From Streptomyces fungicidicus (GTDB lineage: Bacteria; Actinomycetota; Actinomycetes; Streptomycetales; Streptomycetaceae): 64,000 nt of DNA. The stretch lies in the NCBI RefSeq assembly GCF_003665435.1, contig NZ_CP023408.1, positions 1-64,000 on the forward strand. The letters run 5' to 3'. The position numbers and the translations under genes are program-made. Below, piece after piece: positions 1 to 9,887 of the stretch (positions within the stretch are counted from its first letter, which is position 1; each line of letters starts with the position of its first letter). The notes beneath the pieces were generated by a model. It was not told the DNA's origin and made no database searches. It worked only from the letters and a program-made list of their open reading frames with translations.

Positions 1-1
1 C

Positions 2-364
2 CTGCACCAGACCCGCACGTCCACCGCCGCGGGACTGCGCGGCACCGACGACCTCGACGAGGCGCTGTCCGGCGACGCCCTGCCCGACGCCGGCCCCTGG
101 CGCGCCCACTTCCACGTCCCGCTGCACGCGGCCCCCGCCGCGCCCCTCACCTCCACCCTGCCCGTCCTGAAGTCCGTCCTGACCCGGCTCGTCGGCGGCC
201 CGCACCCGCTCACCCGCCACCTCGAGGTCGAGACCTACACCTGGCAGGCGCTCCCGCCCGAGCTGCGCCCCCGCGGCCGCACCCAGCTCGCCGACGGCAT
301 CGCCGCCGAACTCACCCTGGCCCGCGACCTGCTGACGGACCTCGGCCTGAAGGAACTCCCATGA
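2..364 (+). CDS. eboE: EboE-type TIM-barrel protein, C-terminal part (cut by window start)
   Basis: The frame is open from the first bases and ends at a TGA that overlaps the ATG of the next gene (ATGA). The 120 visible residues end ...ARDLLTDLGLKELP. They include the stretch FHVPLH and the pattern HLEVETYTWQALP, which fits the last strands of a xylose-isomerase-like TIM barrel of the EboE 'metabolite traffic' family. The next gene is an EboF-like alkaline-phosphatase-superfamily protein, which is the usual neighbour order in Ebo clusters. The Ebo genes are proposed to move a prenylated or other precursor across the membrane; the exact reaction is unknown. The call rests on context plus the conserved C-terminus, because most of the protein is outside the window. 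Confidence 0.65.
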   Translation: MHQTRTSTAAGLRGTDDLDEALSGDALPDAGPWRAHFHVPLHAAPAAPLTSTLPVLKSVLTRLVGGPHPLTRHLEVETYTWQALPPELRPRGRTQLADGIAAELTLARDLLTDLGLKELP

Positions 365-1733
365 GCGACCCCACCCCCCTTCTCGTCCTGGACGTCGTGG
401 GCCTCACCCCCCGTCTCCTCGACCACATGCCGCACCTCAAGAGGCTCGGCCAGTCCGGCTCCCGCGCCCCGCTCGGCACCGTGCTGCCCGCCGTCACCTG
501 CGCCGCCCAGTCCACCTTCCTCACCGGCACCATGCCCTCGGAGCACGGCATCGTGGGCAACGGCTGGTACTTCCGCGAACTCGGCGACGTACTGCTGTGG
601 CGGCAGCACAACGGTCTCGTCGCCGGCGACAAGATCTGGGACGCCGCCCGCCGCGCCCACCCCGGCTACACCGTCGCCAACATCTGCTGGTGGTACGCCA
701 TGGGCGCCGACACCGACATCACCGTCACCCCCCGGCCGGTCTACTACGCTGACGGCCGCAAGGAACCCGACTGCTACACCCGGCCGCCGGCACTGCACGA
801 CGAACTCACCCAGGAACTCGGCACCTTCCCCCTCTTCCACTTCTGGGGCCCCGGCGCCGACCTGGTCTCCAGCCAGTGGATCATCGACGCCACCCGCCAC
901 ATCATGCGCACCCGGCACCCGGACCTGACGCTCTGCTACCTCCCGCACCTCGACTACGACCTGCAGCGCTACGGCCCCGACGACCCGCGCTCCCTCCGGG
1001 CGGCCGCCGACCTCGACGCCGCCCTGGCCCCGCTCCTCGACGACGCCCGCGCCGAGGGCCGTACCGTCGTCGCCCTGTCCGAGTACGGCATCACCCGCGT
1101 GAACCGGCCCGTGGACATCAACCGCGCCCTGCGCCGCGCGGGCCTCCTCGAGGTGCACACCCAGGACGGCATGGAATACCTCGACCCGATGGCCTCCCGC
1201 GCCTTCGCGGTCGCCGACCACCAGCTCGCCCACGTCTACGTGCGCCGCCCCGAGGACCTCGACGCCACCCGCGCCGCCCTCGACGGACTGCCGGCATCGA
1301 CGTGCCTCGACGACGAGGGCAGAAGAGCACACCTCGACCATCCCCGCGCCGGGCGAACTCGTCGCCGTCGCGGAACCCGACGCCTGGTTCACCTACTACT
1401 ACTGGCTCGACGACGACGCGCTCCCGACTTCGCGCAGCTCGTCGAGATCCACCGCAAACCCGGCTACGACCCGGTCGAACTCTTCATGGACCCCCTCGAC
1501 CCTTACGTCAAGGTCAAGGCGGCCACCGCACTGGCGCGCAAGAAGCTCGGCATGCGCTACCGCATGGCCGTCGTGCCCCTGGACGCCTCACCTATCAGGG
1601 GCAGCCACGGCCGCCTCCCCGCGAGCGACGACGACGGTCCGCTCCTCATCTGCTCCACCCCCGCGCCGTCGGAGACCGCGTCGCGGCCACCGACGTGAAA
1701 CAACTCCTGCTCCGGCTGGCCGGACTCGGCTGA
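361..1733 (+). pseudogene. EboF-like nucleotide pyrophosphatase / alkaline phosphatase family protein, frame broken several times
   Basis: Residues 1-300 read cleanly as an alkaline-phosphatase-superfamily enzyme: a metal-binding Asp in LLVLDVVG, a nucleophile region TCAAQSTFLTGTMPSEHG and a DxH-type segment LPHLDYD. From about 1290 the expected protein jumps between frames. LDHPRAG is in frame 1, ELVAVAEPDAWFTYYYWLDD (about 1360-1415) is in frame 2, APDFAQLVEIHRKPGYDPVELF is back in frame 1, and the natural C-terminus DRVAATDVKQLLLRLAGLG ends at 1733 in another frame. As printed, frame 1 stops at 1698 with an unrelated tail. Each break can be repaired by one base in a G/C run. Either the gene is decaying or the sequence has errors. 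Its start overlaps the EboE stop by 4 nt, so the two were translated together. Confidence 0.7.
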
Positions 1734-1848
1734 CGCACCACTCGGCGCGGCCCCACGAATCCGACTACCGAGAGTGAAACACACGGCACTGACAACGGCC
1801 GGTCCCGGCGGGACCGGAACCGGCCACGACCGAGAAGGCAGGCCACCC

Positions 1849-3039
1849 GTGACCCTGAACCCCGACCTCTCCCGCACCGAGGACACCACCGGCGGCGGCC
1901 CCGACGAGGGACTGCGCCGCACCCTCGGCGTGGACCGGCGCCGCTTCCTCAGCACCTGCACCGCCGTCGCCGCCGGGGCCGTCGCGGCCCCCGTCTTCGC
2001 CGCCGCCCCCGCCCTGGCCCAGGACCGCGGCAGAGACCACGGCCACGACCGCGGCGGACAGGTGCTCGTCCCGCCGCACAAGCGCGGCATCATCCTCTAC
2101 ACCGTCCGTGACGCCACCGCCCGCGACCCGCTCGCCAGCGACCTGCCCTCCGGCTTCCGCGAGGTGTTCAAGCAGCTGGCCCGCCACGGCTACCGCCAGG
2201 TGGAGTTCGCCGGCTACCGCCAGCACGCCAACGCGCCGGGCGGCGACAACCTGGAGACCGTGCAGGGAGCCAGGCTGCTGCGCTCCTGGCTCGACGAGCA
2301 CGGCCTGCGCGCTCAGGGCAACCACGGCTTCATCCCGCCCTCCTGGCCGCTCACCACGGCGGACCTGGACACCTTCAAGAAGCATCTCGAGATCGCCAAC
2401 ATCCTCGGTATGGACCACATGGGCACCGGCGGCGACCCCACCGGCAGCTCCTACCGCGCCGACTGGGACGTGGCCGCCGACAAGTGGAACGCCCTGGGCG
2501 CCATCGCCCGCCGCGAGGGCATCAAGCTGTACACCCACAACCACGACAGCGCCTACGGCTTCCTCCTCGACGGAGGCCCGCTGGACGACCAGGCCGGCCC
2601 ACCCGCAGCTCCGGGATCCGGAAGCTGGGAGTACTTCCTGAAGGTCACCGACCCGAAGCTCGTCTGGCTGGAGATGGACATCTTCTGGGCGCACGTCGCC
2701 CAGTACAAGTTCCACACGTACACCGCCCACGACGGCGCCAGCCGGAAGAGCGTCTTCGACCCGGCGGGCCTGGTCGCCCGCAACAACAAGCGCTACCCGC
2801 TGTTCCACGCCAAGGACGGCGTGGTCAGCACGACCAACGGCATGGGCTACGACATGGTGCCCTTCGGCACCGGCGTCATCGACTACACGACGTTCTTCTC
2901 GAGGGTCGGCCAGCGCAACTACCGCAACCCGATGGTCGAGGACGACAACTCGCCGAGCGCCACCGACCCCGCGCAGTCGCTGCGCGAGGCCAAGATCAGC
3001 TACGACAACATGGCGGCCCTGCGCAAGCGGCGCGGCTGA
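1849..3039 (+). CDS. Tat-exported sugar phosphate isomerase/epimerase-like TIM-barrel protein
   Basis: The protein is about 396 residues. I choose the GTG at 1849 because a purine-rich site (GAAGGCAGG) lies just upstream; an open frame reaches back to 1774 without a better start. A twin-arginine signal is present (DRRRFLSTCTAVAAGAVAAPVFAAAPALA), so the folded protein is exported. The mature part matches the AP-endonuclease-2/xylose-isomerase fold: YTVRD at the first strand, HGYRQVEFAGY, EHGLRAQGNHGFIP, YTHNHDSAYGF and a WLEMDIFWAH metal-site strand. It follows the Ebo-type genes and probably belongs with them. The substrate is not predictable from sequence. Confidence 0.8.
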   Translation: MTLNPDLSRTEDTTGGGPDEGLRRTLGVDRRRFLSTCTAVAAGAVAAPVFAAAPALAQDRGRDHGHDRGGQVLVPPHKRGIILYTVRDATARDPLASDLPSGFREVFKQLARHGYRQVEFAGYRQHANAPGGDNLETVQGARLLRSWLDEHGLRAQGNHGFIPPSWPLTTADLDTFKKHLEIANILGMDHMGTGGDPTGSSYRADWDVAADKWNALGAIARREGIKLYTHNHDSAYGFLLDGGPLDDQAGPPAAPGSGSWEYFLKVTDPKLVWLEMDIFWAHVAQYKFHTYTAHDGASRKSVFDPAGLVARNNKRYPLFHAKDGVVSTTNGMGYDMVPFGTGVIDYTTFFSRVGQRNYRNPMVEDDNSPSATDPAQSLREAKISYDNMAALRKRRG

Positions 3040-4499
3040 CCCGGAACACGGACCGGGCGGCCCCTCCCATGCCGCGGGAGGGGCCGCCCGGTCCGTGCGG
3101 CGGGGGAGGGCTTCGCCGGATCATCCCTCGCCGAGCGGGCGGGGTTGGGCGTGACGCGCCTGTCCCGGTCACGTCCCGGTGGCCGCAGGAACAGCGCCAC
3201 GATCCCGGCGAAGATCGAGATGCAGCCCGCCAGGGTGAAGGCGCCGTTGTAGCCCCAGGCGCCGACGACCACGGCCCCCATGCCCGCGCCCAGCCCGGAG
3301 ACGAGCTTGGAGCTGTACACCATCCCGTAGTTGGTGGCGTTGTTGTTCTCGCCGAAGTAGTCCGCCGTCAGCGCCGCGAACATCGGGAAGATGGCCCCGC
3401 CGCCGAAGCCGGAGACGGCGGAGAAGAACAGGAACAGCGGCAGGTTCCCGATCTCGGCCGACCAGATGATGCCGAACTGGGCGAGGCCCAGGATCGCGCA
3501 CACGTGGAGCAGGCACTGCTTGCGGCCGTAGAGGTCGGAGAGCCAGCCGATGACCCCGCGTCCGGTGCCGTTGACGATCGCCTTCAGCGACATCGCGGTG
3601 GCCACGACGCCCGCCGCGAAACCCGCCTCCTCACCGATGTCCACCTGGAAGGCGATGCCGAAGATGTTGACGCCCGAGGTACAGGCGAGACAGAACCACA
3701 TCAGCGCCACCCGGCCGGTCCGCCAGGCCTCCATCGGGGAGTACTGCTTGGTGGCCGGGGGGTTCTTCTCCAGCGAACGCCGTGCCCGGGGGTCGTCCGG
3801 CGGGTTCAGCGGGTCGACGGAGGCCGGCCACCAGTTCTTCGGCGGGTCCCGGAAGTAGAAGCCGGCGAGAGCCACCGTGGCGGCGAGGAACACACCCGCC
3901 GAGACCAGCACCCAGCGGAAGTTGGAGCCGTCCATGTAGCCGTGGAAGATGAAGACGAACGGCACCGAGCCGTAGGCGAAACCGCCGTTGACGAAGCCCG
4001 TCTTGCCTCCCCGGCGCTCCGGGTACCACTTGCCGACCATGTTGACGCAGGTCGCGTACACCATGCCGGCGCCCATGCCGCTGAACACGCCGAAGCCGAT
4101 GAAGGCGACCGCGACGTTCGGCGCGTACGCCAGGGACAGATAGCCGAGCAGTGTGCCGACCGAGCCCAGCATCATCGCCCAGCGCGCGGGGAGTCTGCCG
4201 TTCTCCCGCAGCCGCCCCGCCGGGAAGGCGACCGCGGCCTGGCAGAAGATCCAGGCGGTCATCATCCAGTAGATGCTGCCGCTGGACCAGTTGTGGGCCT
4301 CGTGCAGCGTGCTCTCGGCGGACGCGAACGCGTACTCGGCGGAGGAGATGCCCATCATGCCGATCCAGGGCAGGATCACCATCCACTTGCGTTTGCGCCC
4401 CATGATGTCGATGTCGGACTCGCCCACGCGGTAGACGCGTCCGTTCCTGTCGGTCACCTCCCGGTGGATGGCGACCCGTGTGACATCGGTGGTTGTCAT
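3000..4499 (-). CDS. OFA-family MFS transporter (oxalate:formate antiporter-like)
   Basis: About 12 hydrophobic segments with the MFS loop patterns, for example LRENGRLPAR and a second-half GWLSDLYGRKQ. An N-terminal soluble stretch VYRVGESDIDIMGRKRKW precedes TM1. It is placed at the end of a divergent-facing set with acyl-CoA ligase, frc and oxc, so import of oxalate or exchange with formate is the natural inference. The ATG at 4499 has AAGGGGTG upstream. The printed frame runs to 3000, through the terminator hairpin and into the neighbour's 3' end. One base added near 3132-3138 would give the family-typical end ...TPNPAPLGEG with a stop at 3121. The true 3' end is therefore probably 3121. 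Confidence 0.8.
   Translation of the reverse strand: MTTTDVTRVAIHREVTDRNGRVYRVGESDIDIMGRKRKWMVILPWIGMMGISSAEYAFASAESTLHEAHNWSSGSIYWMMTAWIFCQAAVAFPAGRLRENGRLPARWAMMLGSVGTLLGYLSLAYAPNVAVAFIGFGVFSGMGAGMVYATCVNMVGKWYPERRGGKTGFVNGGFAYGSVPFVFIFHGYMDGSNFRWVLVSAGVFLAATVALAGFYFRDPPKNWWPASVDPLNPPDDPRARRSLEKNPPATKQYSPMEAWRTGRVALMWFCLACTSGVNIFGIAFQVDIGEEAGFAAGVVATAMSLKAIVNGTGRGVIGWLSDLYGRKQCLLHVCAILGLAQFGIIWSAEIGNLPLFLFFSAVSGFGGGAIFPMFAALTADYFGENNNATNYGMVYSSKLVSGLGAGMGAVVVGAWGYNGAFTLAGCISIFAGIVALFLRPPGRDRDRRVTPNPARSARDDPAKPSPAARTGRPLPRHGRGRPVRVPGQPRRLRRAAMLS
3050..3094. terminator. Strong bidirectional terminator hairpin
   Basis: A perfect 19-bp inverted repeat (arms 3050-3068 and 3076-3094, 7-nt loop) starts 11 nt after the stop of the TIM-barrel gene. 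It sits between two convergent genes and would serve both strands. Confidence 0.85.
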
Positions 4500-4621
4500 G
4501 TCGTTTGCACCCCTTGCGTCGAAAGTTCTGGCCAGCGCCCCCTGTCCAATGCCTTTCGTGTGCGCTCGGGACCCGGGGCCGGCCGACGCGCACCGCCGGC
4601 CGGCCCCCCGGTTCGCTCACC

Positions 4622-6769
4622 TCATGAACCGCCCCCCAGCACCCCGGCCGCGCGCGCCCAGCGGTACTTCGCGCCGAGCACGGCCACCGGCCTCTCGGTG
4701 GTGTACGGGTACGCCACGACACCGCGCTCGAAGAGGTACTGGCACGCCTCCTCGACCTCCACGTCCCCGGCGAGCGAGGCCACCACGGGCTTGGAGATCC
4801 CGCGTTCCCGGAACTCCGCCACCACCCGTGCGGTGAGCTCGGCGAACACCATGGGAGGAGTGACGATGGTGTGCCAGTAGCCGAGCACCAGCGCGTGGAT
4901 GCGCGGGTCCTCCAGGCCCAGCCGGATCGTCGCCTCGTACGTCGACGGCGGCTCCCCGCCGGTGATGTCCACGGGGTTGCCCGCGGCCCCGAACGGCGGG
5001 ATGAACTCCCGGAACGCCGCGTCCAGATCGGGCGGGATCTCCATCAGCGACAGCCCGTTGTCGGTCACCGCGTCCGACAGCAGCACCCCGCTGCCGCCGG
5101 CCCCGGTGATGATCACGACGTTGTCGCCCCGCGGAGCGGGCAGCACGGGCAACGCGCGCGCGTACTCCAGCATGTCGTGCAGACCGGGTGCCCGGATGAC
5201 GCCCGCCTGCCGCAGGATGTCGTCGTACACGGCGTCGTCGCCCGCCAGCGCCCCGGTGTGCGAGCCCGCGGCCTTCGCGCCCGCCGCCGTACGCCCGGCC
5301 TTCAGCACCACGACCGGCTTTTTGGGCACGGTCGCCCGTGCCGCCTCGACGAAGGCGCGCCCGTCCTTGAGGTCCTCCAGGTGCATCGCGATGCACTCGG
5401 TGTGCGGGTCCTCCCCGAACCAGGTCAGCAGGTCGTCCTCGTCCAGGTCCGACTTGTTGCCGAGCCCGACGATCGCCGACACACCCGTCTTCGTGGTGCG
5501 CGCGAAGCCCAGGATGGCCATCCCGATGCCGCCCGACTGACTGGTCAGCGCGACCGGTCCCTTGACGTCGTACGGCGTGCAGAACGTGGCGCACAGGTCC
5601 TGCCAGGTCGAGTAGTAGCCGTAGATGTTGGGCCCGAGCAGCCGCACGCCGTGCCGCTCGGCGATCGCCACGATCTCCTCCTGGAGCCCGTGCTCGCCGG
5701 TCTCCGCGAACCCGGAGGGGATCAGCACGGCGTTCGGGATCCTCTTGCGTCCCACCTCTTCGAGTGCCGAGGCCACGAACCTGGCGGGGATCGCGAAGAC
5801 CGCCACATCCACCTCACCGGGAACGTCGGTGACACTCTTGTACGCCTTGCGGCCCAAGATGTCATCGGCCCGCGGGTTCACCGGGTGGATCTCCCCGGCG
5901 AAACCGCCGTCGACGAGGTTGCGCATCACCGAGTTGCCGATCTTGCCGGACTCGTTGGACGCGCCGATCACCGCCACCGAACGCGGCTGCATCAGCCGGC
6001 GCATCGAGGCGAGGATCTCCTCGCGCGAGTAGCGCCGCCGCTCCTTCGGCGTGCCGGTGGAGAGGATCACGCGGATGTCGGCGGCGACCGCGCCGTCCGC
6101 CGTGGCGATCACCGGGTTGAGGTCCACCTCGGCGATCTCCGGGAAGTCGGTGACGAGTGCGGAGACCCGGCGGATCTGCTCGGCCACCGCCCACCGGTCC
6201 ACGCCCGCCCGGCCCCGCACGCCGCGCAGGACCTCCGCCGACCGGATGGAGTCCAGCATCGACAGCGCCTCGTCGGCCTCCACCGGCGCCAGCCGGAAGG
6301 TGACGTCCTTGAGCACCTCGACGAGCACCCCGCCGAGCCCGAACGCCACGACCTTCCCGAACGTCGGGTCGGTGACCGCGCCGACGATGACCTCCTGCCC
6401 CTCCGGCAGCAACTCCTGCACCTGCACGCCGTCGATCCGGGCGTCCGGGGCGTACGCGCGCGCGTTCCCGACGATGCGGCAGAACGCCGCCCGTACCTCC
6501 GCGGCGCCCTCCACTCCGACGACCACACCGCCGGCGTCGGTCTTGTGCAGGATGTCCGGCGACACGATCTTCATCACCACCGGCCCGCCGAACCGCGCCG
6601 CGCACGCCACGGCCTCGTCGACGTCCGTCGCCAGTTCCTCACCGGGTACGGAGATCCCGTACGCGTCGGCGATCACCTTGCCCTCGGGCGCGGTGAGCGC
6701 GGTGCGCCCCTCGGCGCGCACCGAGTCCAGCAGCGCACGCACCCGCGGCGCCCGGTCCTCTGCCATCAC
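4622..6769 (-). CDS. NDP-forming acyl-CoA ligase (acetate-CoA ligase ADP-forming family), ATP-grasp first
   Basis: 715 residues. An ATP-grasp domain lies at about residues 20-235 (VVMKIVSPDILHKTDAGGVVVG). A CoA-binding Rossmann domain follows at about 255-390 (MQPRSVAVIGASNESGKIGNSV). Next come succinyl-CoA-ligase-like domains with the phosphorylatable His in GSHTGALAGDD. The order (beta-like before alpha-like) is permuted relative to enzymes such as PatZ. GTG at 6769 is chosen because GGAG lies 9 nt upstream, inside the end of frc; an ATG at 6766 is the alternative. It reversibly forms an acyl-CoA from acid, CoA and ATP. Next to frc and oxc, oxalate or formate are plausible substrates (inference). 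Confidence 0.85.
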   Translation of the reverse strand: MMAEDRAPRVRALLDSVRAEGRTALTAPEGKVIADAYGISVPGEELATDVDEAVACAARFGGPVVMKIVSPDILHKTDAGGVVVGVEGAAEVRAAFCRIVGNARAYAPDARIDGVQVQELLPEGQEVIVGAVTDPTFGKVVAFGLGGVLVEVLKDVTFRLAPVEADEALSMLDSIRSAEVLRGVRGRAGVDRWAVAEQIRRVSALVTDFPEIAEVDLNPVIATADGAVAADIRVILSTGTPKERRRYSREEILASMRRLMQPRSVAVIGASNESGKIGNSVMRNLVDGGFAGEIHPVNPRADDILGRKAYKSVTDVPGEVDVAVFAIPARFVASALEEVGRKRIPNAVLIPSGFAETGEHGLQEEIVAIAERHGVRLLGPNIYGYYSTWQDLCATFCTPYDVKGPVALTSQSGGIGMAILGFARTTKTGVSAIVGLGNKSDLDEDDLLTWFGEDPHTECIAMHLEDLKDGRAFVEAARATVPKKPVVVLKAGRTAAGAKAAGSHTGALAGDDAVYDDILRQAGVIRAPGLHDMLEYARALPVLPAPRGDNVVIITGAGGSGVLLSDAVTDNGLSLMEIPPDLDAAFREFIPPFGAAGNPVDITGGEPPSTYEATIRLGLEDPRIHALVLGYWHTIVTPPMVFAELTARVVAEFRERGISKPVVASLAGDVEVEEACQYLFERGVVAYPYTTERPVAVLGAKYRWARAAGVLGGGS

Positions 6770-6770
6770 G

Positions 6771-8003
6771 TCAGATCACTCCGTTCGACTTGAGCAGGCG
6801 CAGCTCCTCGTCACCGAGGCCGAGTTCGCCGACGTACACCTCTTCGTTGTGCTCGCCCAGCAGCGGGGAACTGCGCACGTCCACGGGGGAGTCGGAGAGC
6901 TTCAGCGGGCTGCCGACGGTGACGAACTCGCCGCGCTCGGGGTGCGGGACGGTGACCACCATCCCGTTGTCGGCCAGCGAGCGGTCCTCGATGATCTCCT
7001 TGGTCGAAAGGATCGGCCCGCAGGGGATGTTGTGGGCGTTCAGCCGCTCCAGCACCTCCCACTTGGGCAGGGTCGAGGACCACTCCTCGATCAGCTGGAA
7101 CATCTTGTTCAGCTGGGGCAGCCGCGCCTCCGGCGTCGCCCACTCGGGGTCCTCGGCCAGCTCCGGCCGGCCGATCAGCTCGCTCAGCGGCTTCCAGCCG
7201 ACGGGCTGCACGATGACGTACACGTAGTCGTTGGGCCCGCCCGGCGCGCACTTGACCGCCCAGCCGGGCTGCCCGCCGCCGGAGGCGTTCCCGGAGCGGG
7301 GGACCTCGTCGCCGAAGTCCTCGTTGGGGTATTCGGCGAGCGGACCGTGGGCCAGCCTTTGTTGGTCGCGCAGCTTCACCCGGCAGAGGTTGAGCACCGC
7401 GTGCTGCATGGCCACGTTCACCCGCTGCCCGCGCCCGGTGCGCTCCCGCTGCAGCAGGGCGGCGAGGATGCCGGCCACCGCGTGCACACCCGTGCCCGAG
7501 TCCCCGATCTGGGCGCCCGTCGCCAGCGGCGGCCCGTCCTCGAAGCCGGTGGTCGACATCGACCCGCCCATGGCCTGCGCGACGACCTCGTACGCCTTGA
7601 ACCCGGTGTACGGGCCGTCCCCGAAGCCCTTGATGGAGGCGTAGACGATTCGCGGGTTGATCTCCCGGACGCGGTCCCAGGTGAAGCCCATCCGGTCGAT
7701 GGCGCCCGGCCCGAAGTTCTCGACCATGACGTCCGAGCGCCGGATCAGCTCGGTGAGGATCTCCTTGCCGCGCTCGGTCTTGGTGTTCAGGGTGATGCTC
7801 CGCTTGTTGCAGTTCAGCATCGTGAAGTAGAGGGAGTCGACGTCCGGCAGGTCGCGCAGCTGCTTGCGCGTGATGTCGCCGGTGGGCGCCTCCAGTTTGA
7901 CGACGTCCGCGCCGAGCCAGGCCAGCAGTTGCGTCGCGGAGGGCCCGGACTGGACGTGCGTCATGTCCAGGACGCGGATGCCCTCAAGTGCCTTGGGGGT
8001 CAT
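6771..8003 (-). CDS. frc: Formyl-CoA:oxalate CoA-transferase (class III)
   Basis: About 410 residues of CaiB/BaiF class III CoA-transferase. The N-terminus [33 protein letters not shown] is diagnostic. The catalytic Asp is in AQIGDSGTG at about residue 167, next to the position of Asp169 in the Oxalobacter enzyme, and [17 protein letters not shown] is also conserved. It moves CoA from formyl-CoA to oxalate, giving oxalyl-CoA and formate. ATG at 8003 is chosen over GTG at 8010 because GAGG is 8 nt before it. The gene lies 10 nt downstream of oxc and is the expected partner of that decarboxylase. Confidence 0.92.
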   Translation of the reverse strand: MTPKALEGIRVLDMTHVQSGPSATQLLAWLGADVVKLEAPTGDITRKQLRDLPDVDSLYFTMLNCNKRSITLNTKTERGKEILTELIRRSDVMVENFGPGAIDRMGFTWDRVREINPRIVYASIKGFGDGPYTGFKAYEVVAQAMGGSMSTTGFEDGPPLATGAQIGDSGTGVHAVAGILAALLQRERTGRGQRVNVAMQHAVLNLCRVKLRDQQRLAHGPLAEYPNEDFGDEVPRSGNASGGGQPGWAVKCAPGGPNDYVYVIVQPVGWKPLSELIGRPELAEDPEWATPEARLPQLNKMFQLIEEWSSTLPKWEVLERLNAHNIPCGPILSTKEIIEDRSLADNGMVVTVPHPERGEFVTVGSPLKLSDSPVDVRSSPLLGEHNEEVYVGELGLGDEELRLLKSNGVI

Positions 8004-8013
8004 GGCGTGCACC

Positions 8014-9696
8014 TCACTTGTACATGGTCTGGTTCATGGTTCCGGGGGCGTACGCGTCGGGGTCCACCCAGACGTTGACCAGCGACGGCTTGCCGGACTC
8101 GCGCGCCCGGCGCAGCGCGGGGCCGATGTCGGCGGGGTCGCGGACCTCCTCGCCGTGGCCGCCCAGCATCCGCGCGAACTCGTCGTAGCGGACGTCGCCG
8201 AGGGTGTTGCCGACCCGCTCGCGTTCCTTGCCGTACTTGGCGGCCTGCCCGTAACGGATCTGGTTCATCGAGGAGTTGTTGCCGACGATGCCGACGAAGG
8301 GCAGGTCGTAGCGGACCAGGGTCTCGAAGTCCCAGCCGGTGAGGGAGAAGGCGCCGTCGCCGAAGAGCGCGACGACCTCCTTGTCGGGCCGGGCCTGCTT
8401 GGCGGCGAGCACGAACGGCACGCCGACGCCGAGGGTGCCCAGCGGTCCCGGATCCATCCAGTGGCCGGGCGACTTTGGCTGCACGACCTGCCCGGAGAAG
8501 GTGACGATGTCGCCGCCGTCCCCGATGTAGACCGAGTCCTCGGTGAGGAAGTCGTTGATCTCGCTGACCAGCCGGTAGGGGTGGATGGGGGAGGCGTCCG
8601 ACCGCAGCTGCGGCAGCCGCTTGTCCAGGGCGGTCTGCTCGGCGGCGCGCAGCTCGTCCAGCCACTCCTTGCGCCGGGACGCGCCGCCGTTCACCCGTCC
8701 GGAGGCCGCCTCGGTCACCGACCTCAGCACCAGTCCCGCGTCGCCCACGACGCCGAGGTCGATGTCGCGGTTCTTGCCGACCGTGCGGTAGTCGAGGTCG
8801 ATCTGCACGACGGTGGCGTCGGGGGAGAGGCGCTTGCCGTAGCCCATGCGGAAGTCGAAGGGCGTACCGACGATCACGATGACGTCGGCGTGGGAGAAGG
8901 CGTACCGGCGGGACAGCTGGAAGTGGTGCGGGTCGCCGGGCGGGAGCGTGCCGCGCCCCGCTCCGTTCATGTACGCGGGGATGTTGAGCGTGCGCACCAG
9001 CTCGACGGCGGCCTCGGTGCCCCGCGTCGTCCACACCTGACTGCCGAGCAGGATGGCCGGCCTCTCGGCGTGCACCAGCAGGTCCGCCAGCTTCTCGATC
9101 GCCTCGGGGTCGCCGGCCGAGCGGGTCGAGGCCCGGTAGGCGCCCTCCCGCGGCACGCGCGCCTTCGACGCCGGCACCTTGGCGTCCAGCACGTCGCGCG
9201 GGATCTCCAGGAAGGAGGGTCCGGGAGCGCCGTGGTAGCACTCGCGGAAGGCCATCGACACCATGTCCGCCGCGCGCGCCGTGTCGGGCACGGTCGCCGC
9301 GAACTTGGTGATGGGGCTCATCATGTCGACGTGCGGCAGGTCCTGCAGGGACCCCATCTTGTGCTGGGTGCGGGCTCCCTGACCGCCGATCAGCAGCATC
9401 GGGGACTCCGCGCGGAAGGCGTTGGCGACTCCGGTGACGGCGTCGGTGGTCCCCGGACCGGCGGTGACGACGGCGCAGCCGGGCTTGCCGGTGAGCCGCG
9501 CGTAACCGTCGGCGGCGTGCGCGGCCACCTGTTCGTGCCGTACGTCGACCACCTCGATGCCCTCGTCGACGCAGCCGTCGTAGATGTCGATGATGTGGCC
9601 GCCGCACAGCGTGTAGATGCGGTCGATGCCCTCGGCCTTGAGTGCCTTGGCGACGAGATGACCGCCGGAGATGACGTCCTGGGTGTCGTCGGGCAT
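8014..9696 (-). CDS. oxc: Oxalyl-CoA decarboxylase (ThDP-dependent)
   Basis: 560 residues from the ATG at 9696 (AAGGAC upstream). The ThDP-enzyme N-terminal domain carries the activating Glu in [18 protein letters not shown] (about residue 52). The cofactor motif [16 protein letters not shown]...GIVGNN is near residues 444-472. The sequence [20 protein letters not shown] and the C-terminal [21 protein letters not shown] match oxalyl-CoA decarboxylases rather than acetolactate synthases. It converts oxalyl-CoA to formyl-CoA and CO2; Frc then reloads oxalate. It is first in a leftward operon oxc-frc-ligase(-transporter), controlled from the divergent region that holds the palindrome at 9750-9773. 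Confidence 0.93.
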   Translation of the reverse strand: MPDDTQDVISGGHLVAKALKAEGIDRIYTLCGGHIIDIYDGCVDEGIEVVDVRHEQVAAHAADGYARLTGKPGCAVVTAGPGTTDAVTGVANAFRAESPMLLIGGQGARTQHKMGSLQDLPHVDMMSPITKFAATVPDTARAADMVSMAFRECYHGAPGPSFLEIPRDVLDAKVPASKARVPREGAYRASTRSAGDPEAIEKLADLLVHAERPAILLGSQVWTTRGTEAAVELVRTLNIPAYMNGAGRGTLPPGDPHHFQLSRRYAFSHADVIVIVGTPFDFRMGYGKRLSPDATVVQIDLDYRTVGKNRDIDLGVVGDAGLVLRSVTEAASGRVNGGASRRKEWLDELRAAEQTALDKRLPQLRSDASPIHPYRLVSEINDFLTEDSVYIGDGGDIVTFSGQVVQPKSPGHWMDPGPLGTLGVGVPFVLAAKQARPDKEVVALFGDGAFSLTGWDFETLVRYDLPFVGIVGNNSSMNQIRYGQAAKYGKERERVGNTLGDVRYDEFARMLGGHGEEVRDPADIGPALRRARESGKPSLVNVWVDPDAYAPGTMNQTMYK

Positions 9697-9749
9697 GGCG
9701 AAGTCCTTGTCCCTTCCTAGGGGGCGGGGAACGCTCTCGCGGTACATTG

Positions 9750-9773
9750 CATACAGTCGACGAATACTGTATG
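9750..9773. promoter_or_regulatory. GntR-like operator between oxc and sucC-like genes
   Basis: A perfect inverted repeat CATACAGT-N8-ACTGTATG lies 53 nt upstream of the oxc start and about 114 nt upstream of the sucC-like start. Eight-base arms with an ATACAGT core are the style of GntR/FadR-family sites. No regulator gene for it is in the window. Confidence 0.6.
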
Positions 9774-9887
9774 AAGCTTGTTATCCCTCATCCGATGAGA
9801 GGTGTCCAGGGGGTGCGCGGCACTTTTCGGCCGCCCTTCCCCGGCCCCTCTCCGGACCCTCCGGCGACTTCGCAGACAGGAGCCGAG

